Assembly (NCBI GenBank): GCA_964444975.1
Contig: CAYUJD010000006.1
Coordinates: 1-64,000, forward strand
Reading direction: 5' to 3'
Source of the DNA: VBAS01 sp964444975
GTDB lineage: Bacteria > Bacteroidota > Bacteroidia > Chitinophagales > Chitinophagaceae
DNA: 64,000 nt
Shown here: positions 1 to 8,865 of the stretch, one piece after another
How positions within the stretch are numbered: the stretch's first letter is position 1
How the letters are laid out: each line of letters opens with the position of its first letter
The notes under the pieces: model-generated
Databases searched by the model: none
Seen by the model: only the letters and a program-made list of their open reading frames with translations
What the model was told of the DNA's origin: nothing
Made by a program: the position numbers and the translations under genes

Positions 1-2188
1 AAATGGTTGAGTATATCGCAGAAGGTGTTTTTGCAATTGTGCCTTTCTTTACCAAACTTGAATCTGAATAATATTTTAGATTTGGGAATAAAAAATCTCT
101 AAATTCTCCTTGCCACCTATAATATTTAGTAGAGTATAAATTAGCTGTAGCCGATTTCGTTGTGATTAAAATAGCTAAAAGCATGTTTGCGCCTTCGAAT
201 AGTTTAGCTGGTCTCCATGCATAACTACTTAACCAAGTAACTGCCCTATTAGTAAATAACTTTTGTAATGGATATAACTTATCTGCGCTAATACTACTAT
301 TAGGCACTATCATTCCTAATTTACCCGATCTATTCAAAATTTGATATGATCTTTCAATACAAAATGAATATAGATTAGCTGTCGATAATGTAGTAAAGTC
401 CCTTAATCTATATTTAAAATTATTTTCTGTGTAAACAACATACGGCGGATTCCCAATTATCACATCAAATCCCCCCCGCTGTACAATTATTTCATAATAC
501 TCCGCCAGCCAGTGAAAGGGCTGATGCGTTTTCAACCAATGTTTATAAGCATTTACTTTCTTTTTTTTCTTTTTGCCTTCTTCCGCAACTTCAATTTCTT
601 GAACCTGTTCATCATTCATTACACCATAATATTTACGCAACAAACGATTCAATATTTCATTCAATTCATTTTTCCATTTTTCAAGATCATCCTTTGCTTC
701 TTTAAATTTTATAAAATCATCACCATAAGTAAGTTGGATTTTTTTGAAATGTTCATAAGCCTTTGCTGTTAGGTCCATTTTTTCAACAATTGCTGCTTTT
801 TCTTTTTGCGCTTCAAAATCTTCGATAAAGAGCTTATCAAGTTCCTTCATTGAAGCATAACCAATTAATGTATTTCCGCAACGGATATTAAAATCAATAT
901 CGGGCAAAGGCTCCAGGCCCAGGTTAGGTTTGCTTTTATCAAGCGTAACGGTGGCCACCAGTTTCAAAAACAAACGCAGCTTGGCAATCTCTACCGCTTC
1001 ATTCATAATGTCAACACCATACAAATTGCGTAGGATAATGCTTTTGTAAATAAAATATTCCTCATTAGGATGAATATCCTGTTTTACATCTGCCAGCACT
1101 TTCCGAAAAAAGTCATGGGCATTTTTAAATGTTTTCTTATCGGCTGCATTCTGTTTGTCTTCTTCTTCCACAAAACTATGCATACGCATCAGGCAGGTGG
1201 CATACAGTTCTTCCAATAGATTCAGTGCAGCAAATAAAAAGGCGCCGCTGCCGCAGGTGGGGTCAAGCACACTCACTTTGGTCAGCGCTTCATAAAAATG
1301 TTTTATCGCTTTAGGATCAGCAGTGTCCTTCAGCCAGTCCAGCACAATCTGTGTGATGTTCAGGTTGTAGGTAATGCAGTCATTGATATGTGCAATGCTG
1401 CCATCATTTATTGTTTTCAAAACTTCCCGGTAGCGGTTCCTGCGTTCCATCACCTCCCTCCAGATCTCTGTGGGCAATGCAGCCTCAGGAGGTGCGGATT
1501 CATTCCAGTGTTTTCTTCGCTCAAGCAGGTTTGGCTTTGAAGTATCTATACCTATAGCTACTTGTTCCGGAACTTCTGCCGGTTTATTCAATGGCTTATT
1601 GCTATGCACATCCCAGGTGATGCCATGCTTAACCGCCGGGTAGATATAGGCATCGCCGCTGTTTTTAATAAAGCTGAAAAACTCGCCGTCTTTTTCAAAC
1701 GGCGCAGCATAATGTCTTGCTGTTTCTTCAATCAGCCAGGGGAGCAGACAGTTTTTGCTGATGTAATCGGTAATATCCTCACGGGTATAGTAGGCACCCA
1801 TCTCTGCCCGTTCATTGATGTATTGCTCAAAGATGTAGCCAATTACATCGGGATTGATGTTGTTGCCGGTTGCATGTTCCCCTGTATCCAAATACCAGTT
1901 CCATTCATCAAAAAAGCTGAAGATAGATTCAAAAGCTTCATCCTTTATTTCAATGTCATTTTCTTTTTCGATGATGTGCTCGTCAAATAATCCGCCGTTC
2001 AGGTAAGGAATATTCCCGAGCAGGTCCATTTCTTTTTTTGTTCTTTCATCGGCAGGGCTGCCCAATCCTTTATGAAAAAGTGTAAGCAGAAAGGTGCGGT
2101 AGAAACTGTAAAATTTATCTCTGCCAAATTTCTCATCACACTCCTTTAATTTGTTTTTCAGGTAATGAATATCGCCGTTCAGGAAACC
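1..2188 (-). CDS. Adenine-specific DNA methyltransferase, C-terminal part (frameshifted, runs off window)
   Basis: This is the catalytic part of an Eco57I/PglX-like N6-adenine DNA methyltransferase, probably the modification arm of a restriction-like system. Read from the minus strand after the frameshift at 2189-2195, it continues open to the left edge for about 725 codons. Visible motifs are YTREDIT (about 1770-1800), the SAM-binding motif I DPTCGSGAF (about 1238-1264) and the catalytic motif IV IIGNPPYV (about 436-459). The part beyond NPPY should hold the end of the catalytic fold and a target-recognition domain and is cut by the window. The first ATG after the frameshift is at 2029, so if the frameshift is real this part would lack a natural start. 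Family assignment to a gamma-class amino methyltransferase is firm. Whether the full protein also cuts DNA (type IIG) is inference. Confidence 0.85.
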
Positions 2189-2826
2189 TTTTTTTGAATG
2201 AAGTAGCAAAACATCAGGCGGTTCAGCATCAGGCTGGCATACCACTCCCTGCTTACTTCTTCTTTTATTCCTTTTATAAATTTTAAAAAGCTGCGGTGCT
2301 GCTGCTGAAAGTCGCGGTAAAACTTTTTGACAACCTGTTTGGCATTTTTTTCAAAGCTGTCGCTTACCCGCTGGCTTACATCAATGATGGTGATGTTATC
2401 CTGCTCATCCAGATCAAAAAATATTCCCTGTAGTTTGTGAAAAAGCAGTTCAGGTGATTGCCCGATATGATAAGGTATTTCAGAAGTCAGCGCAGGCTTC
2501 CCAGGCTTGCGCAATGTGTAATGCCATATTTGCCTGTTACCGGATCCATTGCTAAACACGATGAGATTTTCCCGGAACCGTTTGGTGATGAGATTATCTA
2601 ATTTCTTTCTGATAGCATAAACAGGAATTTCACTATTATGTTCAGGCTTTACCAGAACAATTTTAAATCCCGATTTTTCGGCAATGCATTCACAATGGAA
2701 GGTTTCATCATTGGCTTTTTCAGTAAACTGGTATTTATCACTATCCCAGCCCAACACTTCCCGGAAGAGCTTTTTTAGTTCGTTGTTACGAAATAATTCA
2801 ATGAATTGCTGTTTTGGTATAGCCAT
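2179..2826 (-). CDS. N-terminal fragment of the same methyltransferase, ending at a poly-A frameshift
   Basis: This is a 215-residue open frame starting at ATG 2826, seven bases after the helicase stop, so the two genes form one operon. It contains an N-terminal alpha/beta domain of the kind found before Eco57I-like methylases, possibly a degenerate nuclease fold, since I see no clean PD-(D/E)xK triad. A helical stretch ends in FCYFIQKK. It then stops at 2179 because the sense strand has seven A (window T7 at 2189-2195). Adding one A restores QKKGFLNGDIHYLKNK, which joins the methylase frame without a break. The frameshift may be a sequencing or assembly error, a real inactivation, or a slippage tract allowing phase-variable expression. 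The sequence alone cannot tell these apart. Confidence 0.8.
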   Translation of the reverse strand: MAIPKQQFIELFRNNELKKLFREVLGWDSDKYQFTEKANDETFHCECIAEKSGFKIVLVKPEHNSEIPVYAIRKKLDNLITKRFRENLIVFSNGSGNRQIWHYTLRKPGKPALTSEIPYHIGQSPELLFHKLQGIFFDLDEQDNITIIDVSQRVSDSFEKNAKQVVKKFYRDFQQQHRSFLKFIKGIKEEVSREWYASLMLNRLMFCYFIQKKVS

Positions 2827-2833
2827 AAAAGAT

Positions 2834-5800
2834 TTATGATTTTAATCCCATGGAACAAATGACCTGCGGCAGCTTTGTATAGCCGGGCTCTTCTTCTTTT
2901 AATACCAGTTTGTTTTCTTCCCAAAGATCGCTGACAAGCGTTGCCAGCGTTTCATCACCAACAGCCGCTTTCAGGTTTTTACTGAGATAATCTTTGGCTA
3001 TCTCCTGCAAGGGATGGTGATACATATCATCCAATGCTTTTTTCAGATTATCTGTTACAAATAAGGATTGCATGTTTGTTTTCACAAAATCTGATAATCG
3101 GGTATACACTCTGTATTTAACACCTGTTTTTCTTCCGAGCGGTGTGATATGTTTTAACTCCTCTTCTTTAATTTGTTTTACCGCCTTCGCTACCACTTCA
3201 TGATGCCATTCAGCATGCGGTAATCCTTTCTCCTCAGGTGTACATTCTGCTAATTTCAAAACCTTGTAAGGCGATGTAGTAAGAACATCTCCTTTATAAT
3301 TCAGGTGCATCAACACATCATTGTCAAAAGATGTTTTGGTGTAAACCAGCACTCCTTCAGCATCAGCAAGGGATTGTTTGGTGCTGAAGATTACGTTTGG
3401 CAGGCTTTCAATTGTTTTCTTTAATGAAGGATTTGCTTTAAGGGCTTCATTCCATATTTGATAAGCATAGCTGGTCACATCAATATCGCCTTCTGCTTCT
3501 TCATCATCCAGTATTCCCGCTTTTTCATTGTACAGGTCACGAATGGTTTGTTCACTTACCGGATCGCCTTCAAAAAATTGTTCATCGCTTCCCACCACTT
3601 CAGCATTTTCGGCAATACGCTGCTGAAGCCTTCTTCTTAATTTTATGATTTTCTCCAGTCCTTCTTCGGGTAAAAATGAATAACAGATAACTTGATTATG
3701 CTGCTGACCTATCCGGTCCACTCTTCCTGCTCTTTGAATTAAACGGATCAAAGCCCAGGGAAGATCATAGTTCACAATAATGTGAGCATCCTGCAGATTT
3801 TGTCCTTCGCTTAACACATCTGTTGCTATTAAGATTCTTAATTCCAATTCATTTTTCTGGTAACGCAATTGCTCATTGCTGACCGGGCTGAACCGCCAGG
3901 CCAATATCGTAGGGTCTTCCGTGTTGCCTGTAGCAACAGCCATGTTTTTTATTTTTCTCTTTGTCAATTCTTTGAATAGATATTCGGCTGTGTCTGCAAA
4001 CTGTGTAAAAACAATCAGTTTATCTTTCGGGTGTTTCTTGGTTAATAATAATTCCAATGCTTTCAGTTGCCTGTCTTTTTTAGGATCCCATTTACCATAA
4101 TTATCCAGCAGATGACTGACCGTTTCAATATCTTTTTTAATACGTCTTTTTAATTCGTTTGTGAAATAGGTTGGGCTCACCCAATTAAATTTATCAACCA
4201 GATCAGGGCTTTCATATTTTCTATAAGCTTCTATAGCGGCCATTTGCATCGTATTGAAATCACCTGTAAACTGTTTGATAGAATCTTCATCCGGGTCCTG
4301 GTCTTCCAGAAGGTTGTCCAGGTTTTCACTCAGGGGTTTGCCAATTGGTAATGGCCAGTTATTTTCAATGGCATATAAAAAAATGTGGTCTCTTAGCAGG
4401 TGTCTTGCCAAAGAAAGCAGAAAAGAATAGCCGCTGCTTTCAAGACGCTTGAAAAGATTGGTTCTTCTGAATCCGATTAATCGCTGGCCTGCACGTCCTA
4501 GATTTTCCAATACAGTTTTTTCTTTGGCATGAGCCTCTTTCAATTTATCCTTATCAACAAATTTTCCTAAGCCGTATCGGGCAAGATATAATCCTCCGAT
4601 TGCACTTGCAACGTCCTCAGAGTAAAGCTGAGCATACTGGTCGGTTCTGTCGTTGGGATCATAATCATATAAAACTTTCACTGGTAGTCTATCGGGGAAA
4701 TAATCCCTGGTTCCATCTTTTCTTAGAAGATATTTTCTTCCGTTGCTCTCATCGGTTTCTGCATGGTGCTCTTTTATAAAACTTCGTGTACGTCTTACCA
4801 TGAATTGGCGCATTAACTCACGATAATCTTCGGGCAGCATTCCTCTTTCAAATGCTTTTATGCTTCTGATGAATGTGTCAGGATGAAGTCTTGCAAATTC
4901 ATCCTGTCCACCAATTTCGTTGATATAAGCTGTTGGCATTATGGCAAGGTCATGGTCATCGGCAAGAAATAACCTCAACTGGTTTGAAAGATCAAGATAG
5001 GTTTTGTTATATGGAGTTGCTGTGAGCAACAAAACCATTCGTTCTCCCTGGCGCACAAATTCACGGATAATTCGGTAACGGCTGCCGGCATCGTTGCGTA
5101 GGTTATGGCTTTCATCTATGATTACCAGCTTGAATCTTTGTTCGTCCTGCAGTTGATTTAAAACTGCACCTATTGACATAACTACAGCCTTAAGATCATA
5201 TTTTTTTACATGATGCTCCCACATTCTTACCAGCGGGGCGGGGCAAATAATTAATGTAGAGTAATAATGAGACTCTTCAAACATTTTTGCAATGGCGCAT
5301 GCTTCAATCGTCTTACCTAAGCCCACTACATCGGCAAGCATGGCTCCTCTTTTTTGATGTAGTTTTTTCGCAGTGAGAGTTACTGCAGCTTTTTGAAAAG
5401 GCCAAAGTACGTCTCTGAAGGAAGGAGGTATTGAAAATTCAGATAAACCGGCTCTTGCTTCCTGGCTTAAGTGATAAGCCATTTTAAGAAATATATGATA
5501 GGGTAACTGAATAACATCCCCAGCCCAGCTTTCCTGTAACACTTGTATTAAATCATTAGAAATATCAACACTAGCCCAATCATCCCAACGTTTGTCAAAC
5601 CACTCTTTCAGGTGTTGTGCTCCACCCACCTGTTCCAAAACATCAACATTTAATTCTCCCTGACGTTTTAAACCACCCATCGTAAGATTGCTACTACCTA
5701 CAAATCCAATTATAGGGGTGGCAGGGTCCTGACGGTGCAGCAAATAAAGTTTAGCATGTAATAAAAAAGCGCAATGGACTTTAACTACGAGTTTTCCGGA

Positions 5801-6193
5801 TTGTAATTGATGTAATAATTGTTTTAAACTGGCTTCATCTTCATTTGTGGGAAATCCGATCAGTAATTGCTGGCGGAAGTCTTCTGCTATTTGTCTTTTG
5901 ATTTCATTTCTTCTTTTATTATCAATTTCTGCATCGCTTTTTTCGGCGAATAAGGCTTTTATTTCTTCTATGGGTGTTTTAACCATTCCAACAAGCAATC
6001 TGCAATGCCGAAAAATTGACTCCCCTTTTTCAATAACATTCCCGCCTTTTAATTCCTCTACTTTTTCAGCAATTTCTTTCCACCCACGAAGGTTAAAATA
6101 TCCAACGCAGAAATCTGCTCTATCTACATTATGCAAATAGGAGTTAAGTCCTTTTGCAAGTATATTTTTTATGTTATCAAAGATGGTGGGCAT
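2834..6193 (-). CDS. PLD-like domain fused to SNF2-family helicase
   Basis: This 1119-residue DNA-dependent ATPase is probably the translocase/nuclease partner of the methyltransferase that follows it 7 bp downstream. Residues about 1-200 form a phospholipase D-like domain with HAKLYLL (146-152) and GSSNLT (166-171), the HxK and following S/N positions of one HKD half-site. A SNF2 core follows: Walker A DVVGLGKT (288-295), DESH box (360-363) and TATPYN (391-396). Helicase lobe 2 carries LSEGQNLQDA and the motif VI arginines in QRAGRVDRIGQ. The C-terminal 300 residues are not recognised. PLD plus SNF2 next to an adenine methylase resembles the parts list of DISARM and related restriction systems, but only these two genes are visible. 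Only one HKD half is present, so nuclease action would need dimerisation or the domain may just bind DNA. Confidence 0.88.
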   Translation of the reverse strand: MPTIFDNIKNILAKGLNSYLHNVDRADFCVGYFNLRGWKEIAEKVEELKGGNVIEKGESIFRHCRLLVGMVKTPIEEIKALFAEKSDAEIDNKRRNEIKRQIAEDFRQQLLIGFPTNEDEASLKQLLHQLQSGKLVVKVHCAFLLHAKLYLLHRQDPATPIIGFVGSSNLTMGGLKRQGELNVDVLEQVGGAQHLKEWFDKRWDDWASVDISNDLIQVLQESWAGDVIQLPYHIFLKMAYHLSQEARAGLSEFSIPPSFRDVLWPFQKAAVTLTAKKLHQKRGAMLADVVGLGKTIEACAIAKMFEESHYYSTLIICPAPLVRMWEHHVKKYDLKAVVMSIGAVLNQLQDEQRFKLVIIDESHNLRNDAGSRYRIIREFVRQGERMVLLLTATPYNKTYLDLSNQLRLFLADDHDLAIMPTAYINEIGGQDEFARLHPDTFIRSIKAFERGMLPEDYRELMRQFMVRRTRSFIKEHHAETDESNGRKYLLRKDGTRDYFPDRLPVKVLYDYDPNDRTDQYAQLYSEDVASAIGGLYLARYGLGKFVDKDKLKEAHAKEKTVLENLGRAGQRLIGFRRTNLFKRLESSGYSFLLSLARHLLRDHIFLYAIENNWPLPIGKPLSENLDNLLEDQDPDEDSIKQFTGDFNTMQMAAIEAYRKYESPDLVDKFNWVSPTYFTNELKRRIKKDIETVSHLLDNYGKWDPKKDRQLKALELLLTKKHPKDKLIVFTQFADTAEYLFKELTKRKIKNMAVATGNTEDPTILAWRFSPVSNEQLRYQKNELELRILIATDVLSEGQNLQDAHIIVNYDLPWALIRLIQRAGRVDRIGQQHNQVICYSFLPEEGLEKIIKLRRRLQQRIAENAEVVGSDEQFFEGDPVSEQTIRDLYNEKAGILDDEEAEGDIDVTSYAYQIWNEALKANPSLKKTIESLPNVIFSTKQSLADAEGVLVYTKTSFDNDVLMHLNYKGDVLTTSPYKVLKLAECTPEEKGLPHAEWHHEVVAKAVKQIKEEELKHITPLGRKTGVKYRVYTRLSDFVKTNMQSLFVTDNLKKALDDMYHHPLQEIAKDYLSKNLKAAVGDETLATLVSDLWEENKLVLKEEEPGYTKLPQVICSMGLKS

Positions 6194-6197
6194 TCTT

Positions 6198-6205
6198 CAA
6201 AGATA
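6198..6205 (-). promoter_or_regulatory. Candidate -7 box of the PLD-SNF2/methylase operon
   Basis: On the minus strand this reads TATCTTTG, a perfect match to the Bacteroidota -7 consensus TAnnTTTG, and it ends four bases before the helicase ATG. No clear TTG lies 19-20 bp upstream. If functional, transcription would start at or next to the ATG, giving a leaderless mRNA. Confidence 0.45.
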
Positions 6206-6252
6206 AAATGGTTATGGTTTTTTGAAAACTGTCCTAAGTTAGTTACAATAAA

Positions 6253-6276
6253 GACCAACCCCTAACCAGGTTGGCC
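6253..6276 (-). terminator. Possible terminator after the sulfite reductase gene
   Basis: An 8-bp inverted repeat (GACCAACC / GGTTGGCC, one G-T wobble, 8-nt loop) lies downstream of the minus-strand reductase. On that strand it is followed by TTTATT, a weak U tract. It sits between the reductase stop and the helicase promoter. Confidence 0.4.
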
Positions 6277-6311
6277 TTGTAATAAAGGTAAGAAAATTGA
6301 AGTAGAGAGTA

Positions 6312-8468
6312 CTACTTCTCCGCCAGCACCGCCTGCTCCCTCCACTGTTTTGCATAGGCCACAAAATCTTTGGCCTGCTGCAGGTAGTTGATTGCAAAAT
6401 CTTCAGAAGGCTCGTTGTCGTTCATGCGCATCACCTCAGCTTTAAAGCTGCTGCTGGCAGCGTAATGACCATTTGCAGTAAAATGTTTATCAAAATCATT
6501 GAGTATGCCGTGCTGTGTATTGCACTGCACTCCCTGTTGCAGCAACAGCGCTTTGGCTGTATGCACCTGTGCCGCGTAGGCATTGTAAATTCCATCAGCC
6601 CATTGCCTGCTTGCATGACATTCTTCGGCCGCTGCAATTTTTTCTTCGGCTTCCAGTATCAGCGTGGCCACCAGGTCAATCATCACGCCGGCGCATTCAC
6701 CCACGCCAATGGCAGTGGAAAATTTTTCCTGCTGCCCCCAGTCAATGAAATCTTCGGCCTGCAGGGTTTCCAGGCTGGCCAGCGGCTTCAGCAGTTCATA
6801 AAAATATTTTTCGCCGTTGCGCTGAGTGAAATTCAGAAACGATTCACCGTTTTGTGCATTCGTTTTATAATCGTTCAGGATGGTACGCACCACGTCGGGG
6901 CCGCGTTTGCTGGGCACTTTGAGCACTTTATCGGCAATGCGCCCATCACCGCTGCCCAGTACGCCGCCGCCGATGAGCACCTGCAGCGCAGGCAATACCT
7001 GTCCATTTGCTTTCAATGAACTGCCATGAAAACCGATGGAGGCCATGCCGTGCTGCCCGCAGCTGTTCATGCAGCCGCTGATCTTGATGGCGATTTCTTT
7101 GTTGTATAAAAATTCAGGAAACTCCTCTTCAATCACTTCACTCAGCACAAGCGCCGTGTCTGTGCTGTTGCTGATACCGAGGTTGCAGGTATCGGTGCCG
7201 GGGCAACTGGTTACATCAGCCGTGCTGCCAAAACCTGCTGTTGCCAGGTTTTCTTCTGCAAGTACACTGTAGATGTATTCAAGATGCTCCGGTTTTACAA
7301 AGCGGAACAACAGTCCCTGGTTGATGGTAACCCGAACATCGTCGGCAATCACGCCCCGGAGTTTTTCAATCAGCCGCCGGCTGGTATGGCTGCTGATATT
7401 TCCGTTCGGCACACGTACATATACACCGAAGTAGCCGGGATGTTTCTGTTGGAATGTGTTTGTTTTTTTCCAGAGTTCGAATTTGAAAGGGTCAATGGTG
7501 AATGTTGAGTCGTGAGTTGTGAGTCGTGAGTCGTTTTTCTGAAGGCTGTTCATACCTTCTGACTGCTCATCGAATTTTGAAACATCAATCTTATATCGCT
7601 GGTACGTCAGCGCCTTTTGCTCCGCAGCCACCAGCTCGTTGAATGCATCAATGCCGGTTTTGGCAATTAAAAATTTTATTCTTGCTTTATGACGGCTGGT
7701 TCTTTCGCCATGCCGGTCGAATACACGCAGCACAGCTTCAATATAGGGAATGAGTAAATCTTCTTCAAGAAACTCATGCGTGGTCACTGCATGAAAAGGC
7801 TGGGCGCCGAGACCGCCGCCGACAACTACCTTGAATCCGCGTTTGAGTTCGCCGTTCACTTCACGTACACGGGCAATGCCACCCAGGTCGTGCATAAAAA
7901 CAAGACCCGTATCTTTTTCGCTGCTGCTGAAAGCGATTTTGAATTTGCGGCCCATATCCTGGCACACGGGTTTGCGAAGGAAAAATTCAAACACGGCGTG
8001 TGCATAAGGAGTTACATCAAAAGGTTCATCAGGGTCAATGCCTGCCTGGCCGGAAGCGGTAACATTGCGCACCGTATTGCCGCAGGCTTCGCGGATGGTC
8101 ACGTCATTTTTTTCCAGTTCGGCCCATAGTTCAGGAGTGCGGTCAAGACTTACAAAATGGATCTGAATATCCTGCCTTGTTGTTAAGTGCAGGTTGCCGG
8201 TGGAATATTCATCCGACACATCGGCAATGCGTTTCCACTGGGCCAGGGTCATTTTACCGTAAGGCAGTTTGATACGCACCATTTGCACACCCGGCTGGCG
8301 CTGGCCATACACACCGCGGGCCAGCCGCAGGCTGCGGAATTTTTCTTCAACCATCTTTCCATCGCGGAAAAGGCGGATCTTTTTCTCCAGTTCGATAATA
8401 TCTCTTTCTACTACTGCCTTCCCATTTTTGCCGGGACGGCTTTCCAGTTCAGTGCGGAAGCTCTGCAT
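6312..8468 (-). CDS. Nitrite/sulfite reductase, siroheme and 4Fe-4S type
   Basis: This 718-residue ferredoxin- or NADPH-type nitrite/sulfite reductase hemoprotein catalyses six-electron reduction, most likely sulfite to sulfide given its neighbours. Two half-repeats are visible: LHLTTRQD near residue 94 in the first, and in the second the cluster/siroheme ligands SCPGTDTC (Cys422, Cys428) and GCMNSC (Cys466, Cys470). After about residue 585 an all-helical tail of roughly 130 residues follows that is not part of the core reductase; it looks like the HEPN-like extension seen in some Bacteroidota homologues (recalled, not checked). Residues 311-324 (NDSRLTTHDSTFTI) come from a heptanucleotide tandem array inserted in frame between the two halves. 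Transcription from the divergent region at 8564-8595 is likely controlled by the palindrome at 8541-8557. Nitrite as substrate cannot be excluded. Confidence 0.92.
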   Translation of the reverse strand: MQSFRTELESRPGKNGKAVVERDIIELEKKIRLFRDGKMVEEKFRSLRLARGVYGQRQPGVQMVRIKLPYGKMTLAQWKRIADVSDEYSTGNLHLTTRQDIQIHFVSLDRTPELWAELEKNDVTIREACGNTVRNVTASGQAGIDPDEPFDVTPYAHAVFEFFLRKPVCQDMGRKFKIAFSSSEKDTGLVFMHDLGGIARVREVNGELKRGFKVVVGGGLGAQPFHAVTTHEFLEEDLLIPYIEAVLRVFDRHGERTSRHKARIKFLIAKTGIDAFNELVAAEQKALTYQRYKIDVSKFDEQSEGMNSLQKNDSRLTTHDSTFTIDPFKFELWKKTNTFQQKHPGYFGVYVRVPNGNISSHTSRRLIEKLRGVIADDVRVTINQGLLFRFVKPEHLEYIYSVLAEENLATAGFGSTADVTSCPGTDTCNLGISNSTDTALVLSEVIEEEFPEFLYNKEIAIKISGCMNSCGQHGMASIGFHGSSLKANGQVLPALQVLIGGGVLGSGDGRIADKVLKVPSKRGPDVVRTILNDYKTNAQNGESFLNFTQRNGEKYFYELLKPLASLETLQAEDFIDWGQQEKFSTAIGVGECAGVMIDLVATLILEAEEKIAAAEECHASRQWADGIYNAYAAQVHTAKALLLQQGVQCNTQHGILNDFDKHFTANGHYAASSSFKAEVMRMNDNEPSEDFAINYLQQAKDFVAYAKQWREQAVLAEK
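7495..7536. repeat. Heptamer tandem array inside the sulfite reductase gene
   Basis: Six consecutive 7-mers of consensus RTSGTGA (ATGGTGA, ATGTTGA, GTCGTGA, GTTGTGA, GTCGTGA, GTCGTTT) total 42 nt, so the reading frame is kept. The same CGTGAGT-phase heptamer occurs in hisS at 25208-25242. Confidence 0.85.
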
Positions 8469-8540
8469 GCGTTAATATTTAAATGAAGAATTACTGTGCA
8501 ACATTCTATGGACAATCGTTCCCGTAAGAGGTATGTAAAA

Positions 8541-8557
8541 TCTACTTTTTCAGTAGA
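8541..8557. promoter_or_regulatory. Palindromic operator 1, TCTACT-N5-AGTAGA
   Basis: A perfect 6+6 bp inverted repeat with a 5-nt spacer lies immediately downstream of the minus-strand -7 box, at the expected start of reductase transcription, where a repressor would act. An identical site lies 130 bp away. Length and shape fit an Rrf2-family (IscR/CymR-like) or other winged-helix dimer. The family is inferred, not shown. Confidence 0.65.
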
Positions 8558-8563
8558 CTAATG

Positions 8564-8595
8564 CAAAAATAGGTTTGCCGCCGCTATCCTGCAAA
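8564..8595 (-). promoter_or_regulatory. Promoter of the sulfite reductase gene
   Basis: Reading the minus strand, TTTG (8595-8592) is followed after 20 nt by TATTTTTG (8571-8564), a good Bacteroidota -33/-7 pair. The predicted start falls in or next to operator 1. The leader to the ATG at 8468 is about 90 nt. Confidence 0.65.
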
Positions 8596-8670
8596 TATTT
8601 ATCCGGGTAAAAAACAAATGTGTGTTCTGAATTGACGCTCCCCTGACATTTCTGAAAAAAGTATTAGTAG

Positions 8671-8687
8671 TCTACTAAATGAGTAGA
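8671..8687. promoter_or_regulatory. Palindromic operator 2, TCTACT-N5-AGTAGA
   Basis: This has the same half-sites and spacer length as operator 1. It lies 10 bp upstream of a plus-strand TACCTTTA (8697-8704, near TAnnTTTG), so it would cover the -33 region of a promoter for the 8866 operon. The rest of the 8469-8865 gap shows no gene. It includes an untranslated leader of about 150 nt before 8866 in which I recognise no riboswitch. Confidence 0.6.
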
Positions 8688-8865
8688 GAAAACTGCTACC
8701 TTTACCGCTTCAATACCGCCCGGATGGGTTTTGTTCCAAAAAACGAGATGAGATGGTAAGAACCGGTTTCAATGGTTTATCGGAATTAAAAATGGATTAA
8801 AATACTTTTTGAAAAATTTATTTAGCCGGCCGGAAATAAAATGAAGGGATAAAACCGGATGTTTG

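Noticed and set aside
512..1990. Several plus-strand frames of 60-140 codons in the first 2 kb
   Set aside because: They lie antisense to the continuous methyltransferase frame with its motifs on the minus strand, and they have no family features.
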